Shown one piece after another: positions 41,779 to 49,416 of a DNA stretch of 64,000 bases (position 1 is its first letter; every line of letters starts with the position of its first letter). The notes below the pieces were generated by a model. That model ran no database searches, had not been told where the DNA came from, and saw only the letters and a program-made list of their open reading frames with translations. The position numbers were made by a program, and so were the translations under genes. This stretch comes from Actinomycetota bacterium (lineage in GTDB: Bacteria; Actinomycetota; Geothermincolia; Geothermincolales; RBG-13-55-18), in contig QZKE01000038.1 of assembly GCA_003598015.1 (NCBI GenBank), positions 1 to 64,000 of the forward strand, given 5' to 3'.

Positions 41779-44700
41779 CTATTCCCGCCAGGCGGACGCC
41801 GCCGCCTCTATCTGTTCGAATATCTGGTCGGAGCGGAAGCCCTGCAGCCTGCTGGCCCCCGCGGTGCAGGCGGCCGTACAGGTGCCGCATCCCTTGCACA
41901 GCGAGGTGTTGACCACCGCCACTTTCTTCTCCTCGTCGTAGGTCACTGCCTCGAAGGGGCAGAGCTGCAGGCAGATACCGCAGCCGGAACACTTATCGGC
42001 ATCCACTACCGCCACCACTCCCTCGGTCACGATCTTGTCCTTGGAGAGGATCGATTCCGCACGCGCCGCCGCGGCGGCGGCCTGGGAGACCGACTCCTCG
42101 ATGGACTTGGGGGCATGGGCCAGGCCGCATACGAACACCCCGTCGGTGGCGAAATCCACCGGGCGCAGTTTCATGTGCGCCTCCAGGAAGAACCCCTCGG
42201 CGTTGCGGGGCACCTTGAGCATGGGGGCCAGCGCGGCGTTGTCCGGGTTGGCCGTGATACCGGTGGAGAGGACCACCAGGTCGGTGTTGAGAACCACCAT
42301 CTCCCCGGCCAGATTAGCGTCGGGCACCCTCACTTGCAGCGTTCCCGCCACATCGCGCACATCCGGGCGCACGTCGTCGTCGAAACGCGAGAAGACCACG
42401 CCCGCCTCGCGCGCCTCGCGATAGATATCCTCGCGGAAGCCGTAGGTGCGCACGTCGCGGTAGAGGACGAAGACCTCGGTACGCGGGCTCAACTCCTTCA
42501 GGGCCAGGGCGTTCTTCGCGGCTTCGGTGCAGCAGACCTTGGAACAGTACGGCCTCTCCTCCTCGCGGGAGCCTACGCACTGGATCATGACCACGCGCTC
42601 GACGTCGGCAAGGGCTGGATCCTTCTCGGCTATCCTCTTCTCCAGCTCCCACTGGGTGAGCACCCTGCCGTCCTCGCCGCGGAGATACTCCGTGGGCTGG
42701 TACTGGCCGCCGCCGGTGGCCACGATGACCGCCCCGTGCTCGAGGAGTGTCTCCCTGCCCTCGGCGTCCCGGATAAGCGTCTTGAACTGCCCCACGAACC
42801 CGCCCACGTCAACTATCTCGTGCGCGGTGAACGCGGTGATCAGCTCCTCGCGCTCCACTCGATCCGCGAGCTCCTTCACGTAGGCCTGCACGTCCTCACC
42901 CTTGAGGTTGAAATGTATGTTGCGAGCCAGACCTCCCAGCTCGTCCTCCTTCTCCACCAGGTATACCTGGAAGCCGGACGCGGCCAGGTTGAGGGCGGCG
43001 TTCATTCCCGCCACGCCTCCCCCGATGACCAGGCCGCGCGGGATGACGCCGCTCTCCCCCTCCACCAGGGGCTCGAGGCGGCGCGCCTTCTCCACCGCCA
43101 TCTTCACCAGGTACTGGGCCTTGCGCGTGGCGTTCTCCGGCTCCTGCATGTGCACCCAGGAGCAGTGCTCGCGGATGTTGGCCATCTCGAAGAGGTACTT
43201 GTTCACGCCCGCCGACTGCAGCGTCTCGCGGAAGAGCGGCTGGTGGGTGCGGGGCGTGCAGGAGGCCACCACCAGGCGGTTGAGCCCGTTCTCCTCCACC
43301 ACCTGCCGGATCCAATCCTGGGCATCCTGGGAACAGGCATAGAGACGCTCTTCCGCCCATACCACGCCGGGCAATTCCTTCGCGTACTCCACCACCGCCG
43401 GTACGTCCACAAAGCCGCCGATGTTGGAGCCGCAGCGGCAGATGATCGCCCCCACCCGGGGCTCCTCGCCGCCCACGTCCTTCTCCGGCGGATGCTCGCG
43501 CCGGGTGAGCAGGGTGTTCCTGGCTCCGTGCAGCGCCTGGGAAGCGATGCCGGCTGCCGCCGTAGCCTGGGTAACGGTGTCCGGGATGTCCCTGGGCTCC
43601 TGGGCCGCGCCGCAGACCAGGACCCCCGGCCGTGATGAGAGCACGGGAAGGAAGGGATCGGCCTCGGCGAAGCCGTATTCGTTGACCTCGAGCCCCAGGC
43701 CTTCCTTCAGGCCGCAGGGGGCCTCCAGCCCGATGGAGAGCACCACCAGGTCGAACTCCTCCTCTTGCGTGCATCCCGCCTCGTCGGCGTAGCGCAGCAG
43801 CAGGTTCTTGGTGCGCTGTCTCTCGCGGATCCCCGATATCAATCCGCGCACGTAGCGTACCCCGTGGCGCGACTCCGCCGCGGTGTAATACTTCTCGAAA
43901 TCCTTGCCGTAGGCGCGCATATCGATGAAGAAGATGGTCGGCTCGATGCCGGGCAGGTGCTCCTTGGCGATGAGCGCCTGCTTGGTGGCGTACATGCAGC
44001 AGACGCTGGAGCAGTAACCGTTGCCCACCGTGGTGTCGCGCGAGCCCACGCACTGTACGAAGGCGAGCTTCTTCACCTCTTCCCCGTCCGACGGGCGCAC
44101 CACGTGGCCCTGGGTAGGGCCGTTTGCGCCCAGTATGCGCTCGAACTCCAGGGAGGTCACCACGTTCTGGTTTACGCCGTAACCGTATTCCGTCTTGCGG
44201 CCAGCGTCGAAGGGCCTGTAGCCGGGTGCCGCGATGACCATACCGACCTGGAAGGTCTCCTCGCGCTCCTTCTGGTCGAAGTCCACCGCGCCGGCCTGGC
44301 ACACCTTGACGCAGTTGCCGCATTTCTCCTTGGTGAGCCAGCGACACACCTCGGGGTCGATGACCGCCGCTCCCGGTACCGCCTGCGGGAAGGGCACGCG
44401 GATACAGCGCGTGGTGTCGAGACCGGCATTGTAGGGATCGGGTATCTTCACCGGGCACTTGGCGGTGCAGTCGCCGCAGCCCGTACACTTGCCGATATCC
44501 ACGTAGCGGGGGCGGATACGCAGCTTCACGCGCATGTCGCCCACCTCTCCCTCCACGGAGAGTACGTCGGCCAGGGTGATGACCTCGATATTGATGTTCG
44601 AGGCCACTTCGACCATCTTGGGCGAGAGGATGCACATGGAGCACTCGTTGGTGGGGAAGGTCTTGTCCAGCATGCCCATCACCCCGCCCACGGAGGGCGA

Positions 44701-44856
44701 GGAGTCGGCCAGGTAGACCTTGTATCCCATGTTCGCCAACTCCAGGGAAGCCTGGATGCCGCCCACGCCGCCGCCGACCACCATCACCGCTCCGACTGGC
44801 TTCCGGATCTCCGCGGCCTCGCTCCCGGCTTTCTTGCTCTGCTTCTTATCGGCCAT
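41779..44856 (-). CDS. hdrA: Tandem HdrA-like fusion flavoprotein (heterodisulfide reductase A type)
   Basis: This 1025-aa protein is longer than canonical HdrA (about 650 aa). Residues about 20-480 form one FAD-binding HdrA/QmoA-like unit (MVVGGGVGGIQASLELA, KCTGCGDCTAKCP, VQCVGSRD). The rest is a complete HdrA: CRCGSNIGGFVDVPAVVEYA, VIGGGVAGMNAALNLA, then two C-terminal [4Fe-4S] clusters (CSGCGICLQLCP and CKGCGTCTAAC). HdrA is the flavin-bifurcation site in Hdr complexes. ATG at 44856 follows AGGGGG; the frame further upstream lies inside hdrB and is noise. It lies between hdrB and mvhD, consistent with a bifurcating core. Confidence 0.9.
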   Translation of the reverse strand: MADKKQSKKAGSEAAEIRKPVGAVMVVGGGVGGIQASLELANMGYKVYLADSSPSVGGVMGMLDKTFPTNECSMCILSPKMVEVASNINIEVITLADVLSVEGEVGDMRVKLRIRPRYVDIGKCTGCGDCTAKCPVKIPDPYNAGLDTTRCIRVPFPQAVPGAAVIDPEVCRWLTKEKCGNCVKVCQAGAVDFDQKEREETFQVGMVIAAPGYRPFDAGRKTEYGYGVNQNVVTSLEFERILGANGPTQGHVVRPSDGEEVKKLAFVQCVGSRDTTVGNGYCSSVCCMYATKQALIAKEHLPGIEPTIFFIDMRAYGKDFEKYYTAAESRHGVRYVRGLISGIRERQRTKNLLLRYADEAGCTQEEEFDLVVLSIGLEAPCGLKEGLGLEVNEYGFAEADPFLPVLSSRPGVLVCGAAQEPRDIPDTVTQATAAAGIASQALHGARNTLLTRREHPPEKDVGGEEPRVGAIICRCGSNIGGFVDVPAVVEYAKELPGVVWAEERLYACSQDAQDWIRQVVEENGLNRLVVASCTPRTHQPLFRETLQSAGVNKYLFEMANIREHCSWVHMQEPENATRKAQYLVKMAVEKARRLEPLVEGESGVIPRGLVIGGGVAGMNAALNLAASGFQVYLVEKEDELGGLARNIHFNLKGEDVQAYVKELADRVEREELITAFTAHEIVDVGGFVGQFKTLIRDAEGRETLLEHGAVIVATGGGQYQPTEYLRGEDGRVLTQWELEKRIAEKDPALADVERVVMIQCVGSREEERPYCSKVCCTEAAKNALALKELSPRTEVFVLYRDVRTYGFREDIYREAREAGVVFSRFDDDVRPDVRDVAGTLQVRVPDANLAGEMVVLNTDLVVLSTGITANPDNAALAPMLKVPRNAEGFFLEAHMKLRPVDFATDGVFVCGLAHAPKSIEESVSQAAAAAARAESILSKDKIVTEGVVAVVDADKCSGCGICLQLCPFEAVTYDEEKKVAVVNTSLCKGCGTCTAACTAGASRLQGFRSDQIFEQIEAAASAWRE

Positions 44857-44866
44857 CTTCATCCCC

Positions 44867-45739
44867 CTAAGCCAGCCCCGCCGCGTAGAGCAGCGGCCGT
44901 GGATCGATAAGGTGCCTGGCGAACCACTCCTCGGCGCCCGGGATGTCCAGGGCCAGGCCCAGCAGCTCGGTGAAGAAGAAGACCGGCAGATCGTGCTCCA
45001 GGCCGAAGGTGATCTTCCCCTCCTTCTGCCGCATCTCCAGGTTGGCCAGGCACATGGGGCAGGCGACCACGATGCAGTTGGCATCCGCCTCCTCGGCCGC
45101 CTCGAAGATGCGGTTGACCAGGGTGACGACAATATCTGTACGGGTGAGCGAAAGGCTGCCGCCGCAGCAGTCGGTCTTGTAGGACCAGTTCTTAACCTCG
45201 GCTCCCAGGGCGGTCAGGAGGTCGTCCATGAGCCGGGGGTTATCGGGATCGTCGCCGGTTATCATTCCCCGTGGCCGCACCATGAGGCAGCCGTAATAGG
45301 AGACGGGCTTCAGCCCCTCCAGGGGCCGGAGTATTTTATCCTTGAGATCCTCCAGGCCCACCTCCTCGGCGATGACGTCCAGGAGGTGGACGATCCTGCC
45401 CGCGAAACGGGGGTCGGAGCCCACGATGGCCTCCACCCGCGCCGCGAGCTTCGCGTCCTCGAGGATCTCCATCTGCGCTTTCTTGAGATTGTGGTAGCAC
45501 GCGGCGCATACGACCACCAGGTCATCCCCTTTTTCCTTCGCCTTGGCCAGGTCGCGACCCGGCAGGGACACCGCGAGGAGGTGATTGGTCATATGCGCGG
45601 AAGAAGCTCCGCAACAGTTCCAGTCCTCCAGGGTATCCAGGCTGAAACCAAGCGCTTGCGCGACCTCCTGCGCCGAGACGCCGTACTCCTCCGCCGAGGA
45701 GAGTTGCGAGCAGCCGGGGTAATATCCGTAGCTTTTCAT
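44867..45739 (-). CDS. hdrB: Heterodisulfide reductase subunit B (HdrB)
   Basis: This 290-aa CCG-domain protein binds the non-cubane [4Fe-4S] clusters that reduce disulfides in methanogen HdrB. It has both cysteine-rich repeats: YYPGCS with DWNCCGASSAHM and CAACYHN, then YYGCLMVRPRG with KTDCCGGSLSLTR and CPMCLANLE. The presence of complete CCG motifs suggests catalytic rather than vestigial function. The bacterial disulfide or other acceptor is unknown. ATG at 45739 follows GGAGAG and overlaps the stop of a 34-codon frame by 3 nt (ATGA arrangement). It lies 10 bp ahead of hdrA. Confidence 0.92.
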   Translation of the reverse strand: MKSYGYYPGCSQLSSAEEYGVSAQEVAQALGFSLDTLEDWNCCGASSAHMTNHLLAVSLPGRDLAKAKEKGDDLVVVCAACYHNLKKAQMEILEDAKLAARVEAIVGSDPRFAGRIVHLLDVIAEEVGLEDLKDKILRPLEGLKPVSYYGCLMVRPRGMITGDDPDNPRLMDDLLTALGAEVKNWSYKTDCCGGSLSLTRTDIVVTLVNRIFEAAEEADANCIVVACPMCLANLEMRQKEGKITFGLEHDLPVFFFTELLGLALDIPGAEEWFARHLIDPRPLLYAAGLA

Positions 45740-45840
45740 TGCCTGCTCTCCTTCTCCGCTACCGCGGGTGCGGTACATTCGCCGTGCACGGGCACGGCGG
45801 GAATGGGAGTGCGATCCAGAGAGTGGCCGTAGTCACTCAT
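45736..45840 (-). CDS. 34-aa micro-ORF between hdrC and hdrB
   Basis: This tiny frame (MSDYGHSLDRTPIPAV... ending EKESRQ, with one Cys) has ATGA overlaps at both ends. Its ATG overlaps the hdrC stop and its TGA overlaps the hdrB start. A GGAG sits eight bases before it. It may be a real small subunit or only a translational bridge that couples hdrC to hdrB. It has no recognisable domain and no membrane segment. Conservation in related operons would decide. Confidence 0.5.
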   Translation of the reverse strand: MSDYGHSLDRTPIPAVPVHGECTAPAVAEKESRQ

Positions 45841-46373
45841 CGCTTCGTCTCCTTGAAGATACGCCTGACCTTGCGGCGGTCCTTGACCACGCTGGGTATC
45901 AGCTTGATCTTTCCCTTCTTGAGCATCTCCACCGCGAGGCCTATATCGCTCACCAGGTCACCCGAGAAGGTCTTGTAGGAGCCCATGAGGATGGGCTCGC
46001 TTATGCGTCCGGTGGCCTGGATGTTGCCGAGGAAGCACGCGTGGAAAAGGGGGATGTTCCTCTCGGCGGGTTTGACGCCCTCCTCCAGTGCCATGGCCCG
46101 CAGGGTGTCTATTACCCCGGCTACGTCTATGTCGTTGGGACAGCGCGCCGTGCAGGTTTCGCAGGCAGCGCAGATCCAGATGGTGTGGCTGCCGAGCAGT
46201 CTCTTTTTCTGCCCGTAATGGACCAGTTTCATCATCTGGTGCGGGAGTATATCCATGGCGAAGTTGAAGAGGCACCCCGTGCTGCACTTTCCGCACTGGT
46301 AGCATAGCCGCGGCTTTTCACCACTCCTCTCCTCCACCTCCCCCTCCAGGGCCGGACTGAATGCGTTTATCAT
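45837..46373 (-). CDS. hdrC: Heterodisulfide reductase subunit C (HdrC)
   Basis: This 178-aa ferredoxin-like protein has two [4Fe-4S] motifs, CYQCGKCSTGC and CAACETCTARCP, and the HdrC signature ILPHQMMKLVHYGQK. It passes electrons from HdrA to HdrB. Its length fits the family. ATG at 46373 is chosen because GGAGGAGAG immediately precedes it. An in-frame extension to 46505 exists but has no RBS and does not resemble HdrC. It is first in the operon, so the operon promoter should lie in the AT-rich region upstream. Confidence 0.92.
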   Translation of the reverse strand: MINAFSPALEGEVEERSGEKPRLCYQCGKCSTGCLFNFAMDILPHQMMKLVHYGQKKRLLGSHTIWICAACETCTARCPNDIDVAGVIDTLRAMALEEGVKPAERNIPLFHACFLGNIQATGRISEPILMGSYKTFSGDLVSDIGLAVEMLKKGKIKLIPSVVKDRRKVRRIFKETKR

Positions 46374-46688
46374 CTCTCCTCCTCCGCTTCGATTGGCAGC
46401 TTCGAAATACAATGATAATCTTACTCGCAACCATCTTTCCATAACCTCAGTCATAAATACATAATTCAAGGCCGTATCGGGCCATGATATGATGCGCTTC
46501 TCCATAACGCATATCTATAATGACTCATTAGTATACTATAGATTACCGTTTCCGAAAGACCTCGGCGGGTTATGGGGAGCAAAGCGGATGCATTAACATA
46601 TGGTGGATACAGGCCGATGCAACCAGGGAAATGATGGGTCCGGACTGCTGCGTGCGCCATGGCCGGCAGGCCGTCAGGAGTATGTCAC
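46374..46688. promoter_or_regulatory. AT-rich divergent control region, hdr operon / GT-C gene
   Basis: The 315-bp gap is AT-rich relative to its flanks and divides the minus-strand hdr-fdh operon from a plus-strand membrane-protein gene. It contains a 10-bp palindrome TAGTATACTA at 46529-46538. Next to it lie -10-like hexamers on both strands (TATAAT at 46516-46521 on plus; TATAGT at 46540-46535 on minus). No convincing -35 elements were found, so exact promoters are unassigned. Confidence 0.4.
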
Positions 46689-49253
46689 ATGCAAGCGTGG
46701 AAGGGACTGCTAGCCCGCAGAAGGACGGAGTACGCTCTCGTGCTCGTCTTCTTCCTTCTGATTACGATCATCTTCACCTGGCCCCTGCTCCTCCATCTCC
46801 ATGACGGCTTGACCAATAACAGCAGCGACACCCTGTGCAACACGTGGATAATCTCCTGGAACTCGAAGACCATGTTTACGCAACCCGCACGCCTCTTCCA
46901 GGCGAACTCCTTCTATCCCTCGCGAGATACGCTCGCCTATTCGGAGATCCTTCTTCCCATCTCGTTGCTGGCAAGCCCGATATACTACACGACCCGCAAT
47001 CCCATCCTGGCCTACAATATCCTCCTCGTCCTCGGCATGGTCCTGTCGGCCTTCGGATGTTATCTGCTGGTGAAGGAGTTGACCGGCAGCAGGTGGGGTG
47101 CCCTGGCGGCCGGCATCTTCTACGCCTTCTGCCCCTATAAGATGTCGTTGATCGGTGAATTGCATCTGCTCTTTGCGCCCTTCCTCCCCCTGATGTTTCT
47201 CTACTTCTACCGCTACCAGCAAACGGGGCAAAGGAAGGACCTCGTCCTCTTTGGCCTTTTCTTCCTGCTCCAGTCCCTGTCCAGCTGGCATTATCTCGTG
47301 TTCTGCGCTTTTGCCGTTGCTCTGCTCCTGGTATGGACGGCCGTCTTCTCGCGCCACAAACGGGATTGGCTGAGACTGGCGGGGGTCCTGGCGGCGGTCT
47401 TGATCGCGGCGGCGTTGATCCTCCCGTTCGCGCTTCCCTATGTGAGGGTTCACAGCCGGCTGCCCGACTTCGAGCGGTCCCGGGAAGACGCCGAGATCTT
47501 CTCGGCCGTTCCGGGCGACTACCTGCGCGTGGTACCCGAAAGCCTGGTTTACGGGAGCACCCCTCCACCGTTCCGAGAATACGTACCGGGGGCTACCGCG
47601 GTCCTCTACCCGGGATTGCTCGTATTGATCCTGGCTCTGGCCGGATTGTTCGTACGCCGTCGCGAAAATGACGACCTGCTTGCCTTCGACCGGAACTCCT
47701 ATCGCAAGGGATTCCTCTTTTTTCTGCTCTTCACCGTAGTCGGCATAATCCTGACCTTCGGCCCGAGCATCGGGAGCGTGGATAATCCGGTCTACATGAT
47801 CCCTTACAACCTGGGGATCCTCAAGATAATACGTTTTCCGACGCGCTTCTTCCTCATGGTCTCCCTGGGCCTGGCCGTGATGGCAGGATATGGCATAGCC
47901 AGGATCGCGACCAGGATATCACAGTGGAGAAGAAACCTGGGTGCGGGACGCCTGGCCGCCGCGGCACTGATCTTTCTGCTGCTTCTGGAGTTGGCCACTT
48001 TCAACCTCGTGATCTATCCCATCCCCGTATGGGGACAGGTTCCGGATGTCTACTCCTGGCTCGAGGAACAGGGTGATGTTGAGGTGGTGGAGCTCCCGGC
48101 GACCATCCTGGGTCCGGGCTCCGTGCGCTATGATGACTGGCACATCGGCTTCATGCCGGCGCAGGCGGATTACACCACCCGCGAGGCATTGCTGCAATAC
48201 TACAGCATCTATCACTGGAAAAGGATAGCCAACGGCTACAGCGGGTACCTTCCCTTTTTCTATCGCCGTATCTACACGGAGATGCAGGCCTTCCCTTCGC
48301 AGAGAAGCGTCGATCTGCTGCTGGCCCTGGACATCGACTACGTCATCTGGCATTGGGACTGGGTGGACGCGGATATGGAGGCGGCATTCCGGGACCGCCT
48401 CTCCTCTACGTCCGGCATCTCCCTGGAAGGCGATTTCGGCAATGAATCCGTATTCCGCATCGAAAAACGCGCAACCGCTACCCCAGAAGACCTGGAGGTC
48501 TCCATGGCATCACCGCATGAGATCCCCTCCGGCGAGGGCTTCAACCTGGCATTTATGCTGCGCAACGCCGGGGACGGTCCCATAGCCATGGCGGTCGAGG
48601 ATCCCCAGTCATTCCGTCTGCGTTTTCTGGACACGAGGGGGAACGAGGCCTGCGAGGAGAAGGGGGAATACCGCGTACCCTTCTTCCTCGAACCGGGCGA
48701 GGAGACGTATGTACCTTTGCAGGCGGCTGCCGCGCCTGGCCGGGGCTCCTACACGATGGAGCTTTCGCTTAGCGGCGGTCTCCTGGGGGAATGGGAATTG
48801 TCAAAGGACATCGAGGTCATGGAGCCAGGGGATCTCATCGCATCCGCCGTTCTCAACGGGATGGTCAGAGCCGGCGGGGACCATGCCGAAGCGGGGCCGA
48901 TCGAAGCGGACGGAACCTTGCCCCTCAGCCTCGAGGTGGATAACACCGGGACCATCCTCTGGCGATCGAGCTGGGAGAAAGAACAGGTGGGGACCGGTTA
49001 CCCTTACGGTCTGGTCTATGTGGGCGCGCTCTGGATGCAGGGAGAGGAGGTCGTCTGGGAGGAGCAAGCCGCCGTACTCCCTTGTGACGTCTCGCCCGGC
49101 CAGTCCATAGAGGCGCCGATCCTGTTGCGCTCTCCGCCCGTGCCCGGGCCGTACCGTCTGGTCCTGGGCCTGAGGGACAAAGAGCTGGATTGGTTCGGAG
49201 AGATTTTCGTGATGGAGTTCGAGGTCAAAGAAGCGGCGGGTACTCCGCCTTAG
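46689..49253 (+). CDS. GT-C/YfhO-like membrane protein, long paralogue
   Basis: This 854-aa protein has an N-terminal TM helix ending in FTWPLLLHLHDG. A luminal acidic-aromatic loop (SSDTLCNTWIISWN) follows, with about 10-12 more TM segments to residue 430. A soluble domain contains HWKRIANGYSGYLPFF and IDYVIWHWDW, and the C-terminus carries about 240 residues of two beta-rich domains. It resembles polytopic GT-C glycosyltransferases or YfhO-type proteins that use polyprenyl-linked sugars outside the membrane; the exact family was not verified. ATG at 46689 follows AGGAG. It is the largest of three close paralogues in this window. Confidence 0.75.
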   Translation: MQAWKGLLARRRTEYALVLVFFLLITIIFTWPLLLHLHDGLTNNSSDTLCNTWIISWNSKTMFTQPARLFQANSFYPSRDTLAYSEILLPISLLASPIYYTTRNPILAYNILLVLGMVLSAFGCYLLVKELTGSRWGALAAGIFYAFCPYKMSLIGELHLLFAPFLPLMFLYFYRYQQTGQRKDLVLFGLFFLLQSLSSWHYLVFCAFAVALLLVWTAVFSRHKRDWLRLAGVLAAVLIAAALILPFALPYVRVHSRLPDFERSREDAEIFSAVPGDYLRVVPESLVYGSTPPPFREYVPGATAVLYPGLLVLILALAGLFVRRRENDDLLAFDRNSYRKGFLFFLLFTVVGIILTFGPSIGSVDNPVYMIPYNLGILKIIRFPTRFFLMVSLGLAVMAGYGIARIATRISQWRRNLGAGRLAAAALIFLLLLELATFNLVIYPIPVWGQVPDVYSWLEEQGDVEVVELPATILGPGSVRYDDWHIGFMPAQADYTTREALLQYYSIYHWKRIANGYSGYLPFFYRRIYTEMQAFPSQRSVDLLLALDIDYVIWHWDWVDADMEAAFRDRLSSTSGISLEGDFGNESVFRIEKRATATPEDLEVSMASPHEIPSGEGFNLAFMLRNAGDGPIAMAVEDPQSFRLRFLDTRGNEACEEKGEYRVPFFLEPGEETYVPLQAAAAPGRGSYTMELSLSGGLLGEWELSKDIEVMEPGDLIASAVLNGMVRAGGDHAEAGPIEADGTLPLSLEVDNTGTILWRSSWEKEQVGTGYPYGLVYVGALWMQGEEVVWEEQAAVLPCDVSPGQSIEAPILLRSPPVPGPYRLVLGLRDKELDWFGEIFVMEFEVKEAAGTPP

Positions 49254-49416
49254 CCGTTGCGAACGCGTGTCGGAAGGAAAATGGACCGGCGGACACTACG
49301 GGAGCCCGGCGATTCCACAACCCCCGGGTACTTGAAGGCCCGCGGGGAAGATCGTGTTTCGCTCGCGGCCGGGACACCGCGTGCCACGGGCGTCCTCCGG
49401 ACAGGAGCATGGAGCC

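Noticed and set aside
41521-43635. 704-codon plus-strand frame opposite hdrA and mvhD
   Set aside because: It is rich in His, Gly, Arg and Leu with no domain or RBS. It is antisense to well-supported genes, a common by-product of high GC codon bias.
44857-45132. N-terminal extension of hdrA
   Set aside because: The extension lies inside hdrB, has arginine/serine-rich noise, and the ATG at 44856 has its own RBS and aligns with the FAD-domain start.
46374-46505. N-terminal extension of HdrC to 46505
   Set aside because: No RBS at 46505, AT-rich promoter-like DNA, and the extension does not resemble HdrC; the ATG at 46373 has GGAGGAGAG.
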